NCBI GenBank assembly: GCA_022821805.1
Contig: JAJECX010000039.1
Coordinates: 1-34,502, forward strand
DNA: 34,502 nt
Direction: 5' to 3'
From: Anaerolineae bacterium
GTDB taxonomy: Bacteria > Chloroflexota > Anaerolineae > Aggregatilineales > Phototrophicaceae
Shown here: piece after piece, positions 34,463 through 34,502 of the stretch
Position numbering within the stretch: position 1 is the first letter of the stretch
How the letters are laid out: each line of letters starts with the position of its first letter
Position numbers and translations under genes: made by a program
The notes under the pieces: model-generated
Told to the model about the DNA's origin: nothing
Seen by the model: only the letters and a program-made list of their open reading frames with translations
The model's database searches: none

Positions 34463-34490
34463 CGGGCGATTCACCGAATCGCCCCTACAG
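34463..34490. repeat. Dispersed palindrome, GGGCGATTCACCGAATCGCCC
   Basis: CGGGCGATTC, ACC, GAATCGCCCCTACAG is a perfect-stem member of the common family. Compared with 13437-13463, both arms carry matching changes (GATTC/GAATC for GACTC/GAGTC), a compensatory pair that keeps the hairpin. The rest of 34344-34502 shows no gene. Confidence 0.7.
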
Positions 34491-34502
34491 ATCACCAAAG
34501 TT

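Overview
Organism. The window looks like a GC-rich heterotrophic bacterium, most likely a Chloroflexota (Anaerolineae-like) genome. The reasons are the many ABC importers, solute-binding proteins with Tat-type SRRDFLK signals, glycan-degrading enzymes, and dispersed intergenic palindromes of the form GTAGGGGCGACTC...GAGTCGCCC. No rRNA, tRNA, CRISPR array or replication origin was seen, so the assignment is inference.

Layout. 1-141: tail of an IS481-type transposase. 318-4227 (+): sugar/amino-acid catabolism (Gfo/Idh/MocA oxidoreductase, DapA-like aldolase/dehydratase, ketoglutarate-semialdehyde-type dehydrogenase). 4260-5627 (+): a chimeric ParB-like/HTH/acidic-linker/nuclease-like protein with AT-richer DNA. 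5712-6059 (-): small coiled-coil membrane protein between two copies of one hairpin. 6318-15003 (-): a BMP-family (nucleoside-type) ABC importer. Its ATPase, two permeases and substrate-binding protein surround a cupin and a VapBC-type toxin-antitoxin pair, and the pair sits between two 65-bp copies of the second permease's 3' end. 15123-19833 (-): sugar importer plus sulfatase. 19950-21809 (-): GmrSD-like DUF262/DUF1524 protein. 21935-23842 (-): acetyl-CoA synthetase. 24001-25062 (-): ferrochelatase. 25476-26246 (+): exported alpha-carbonic anhydrase. 26328-33577 (+): second sugar importer followed by a GH116-type glucosidase and an aspartylglucosaminidase-like hydrolase. 33625-34286 (-): second PIN toxin-antitoxin pair.

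How the parts fit. Three importers feed catabolism: one for nucleoside-like solutes, one tied to sulfated substrates and one tied to glycoprotein or glycolipid glycans. The two sugar importers lack their own ATPase and presumably borrow a shared MsmK/UgpC-type ATPase encoded elsewhere. The catabolic trio at the start would send a sugar acid or hydroxyproline-like compound to 2-oxoglutarate.

Most unusual points. (1) The substrate-binding protein carries two near-identical BMP domains in tandem. (2) The first BMP permease has a roughly 330-residue insert after its first membrane helix. (3) A dispersed palindrome forms the overlapping stop/start junction between the ATPase and permease genes. 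(4) The toxin-antitoxin pair is flanked by duplicated permease 3' ends. (5) The ParB-like/nuclease-like chimera is a candidate defence or regulatory protein.
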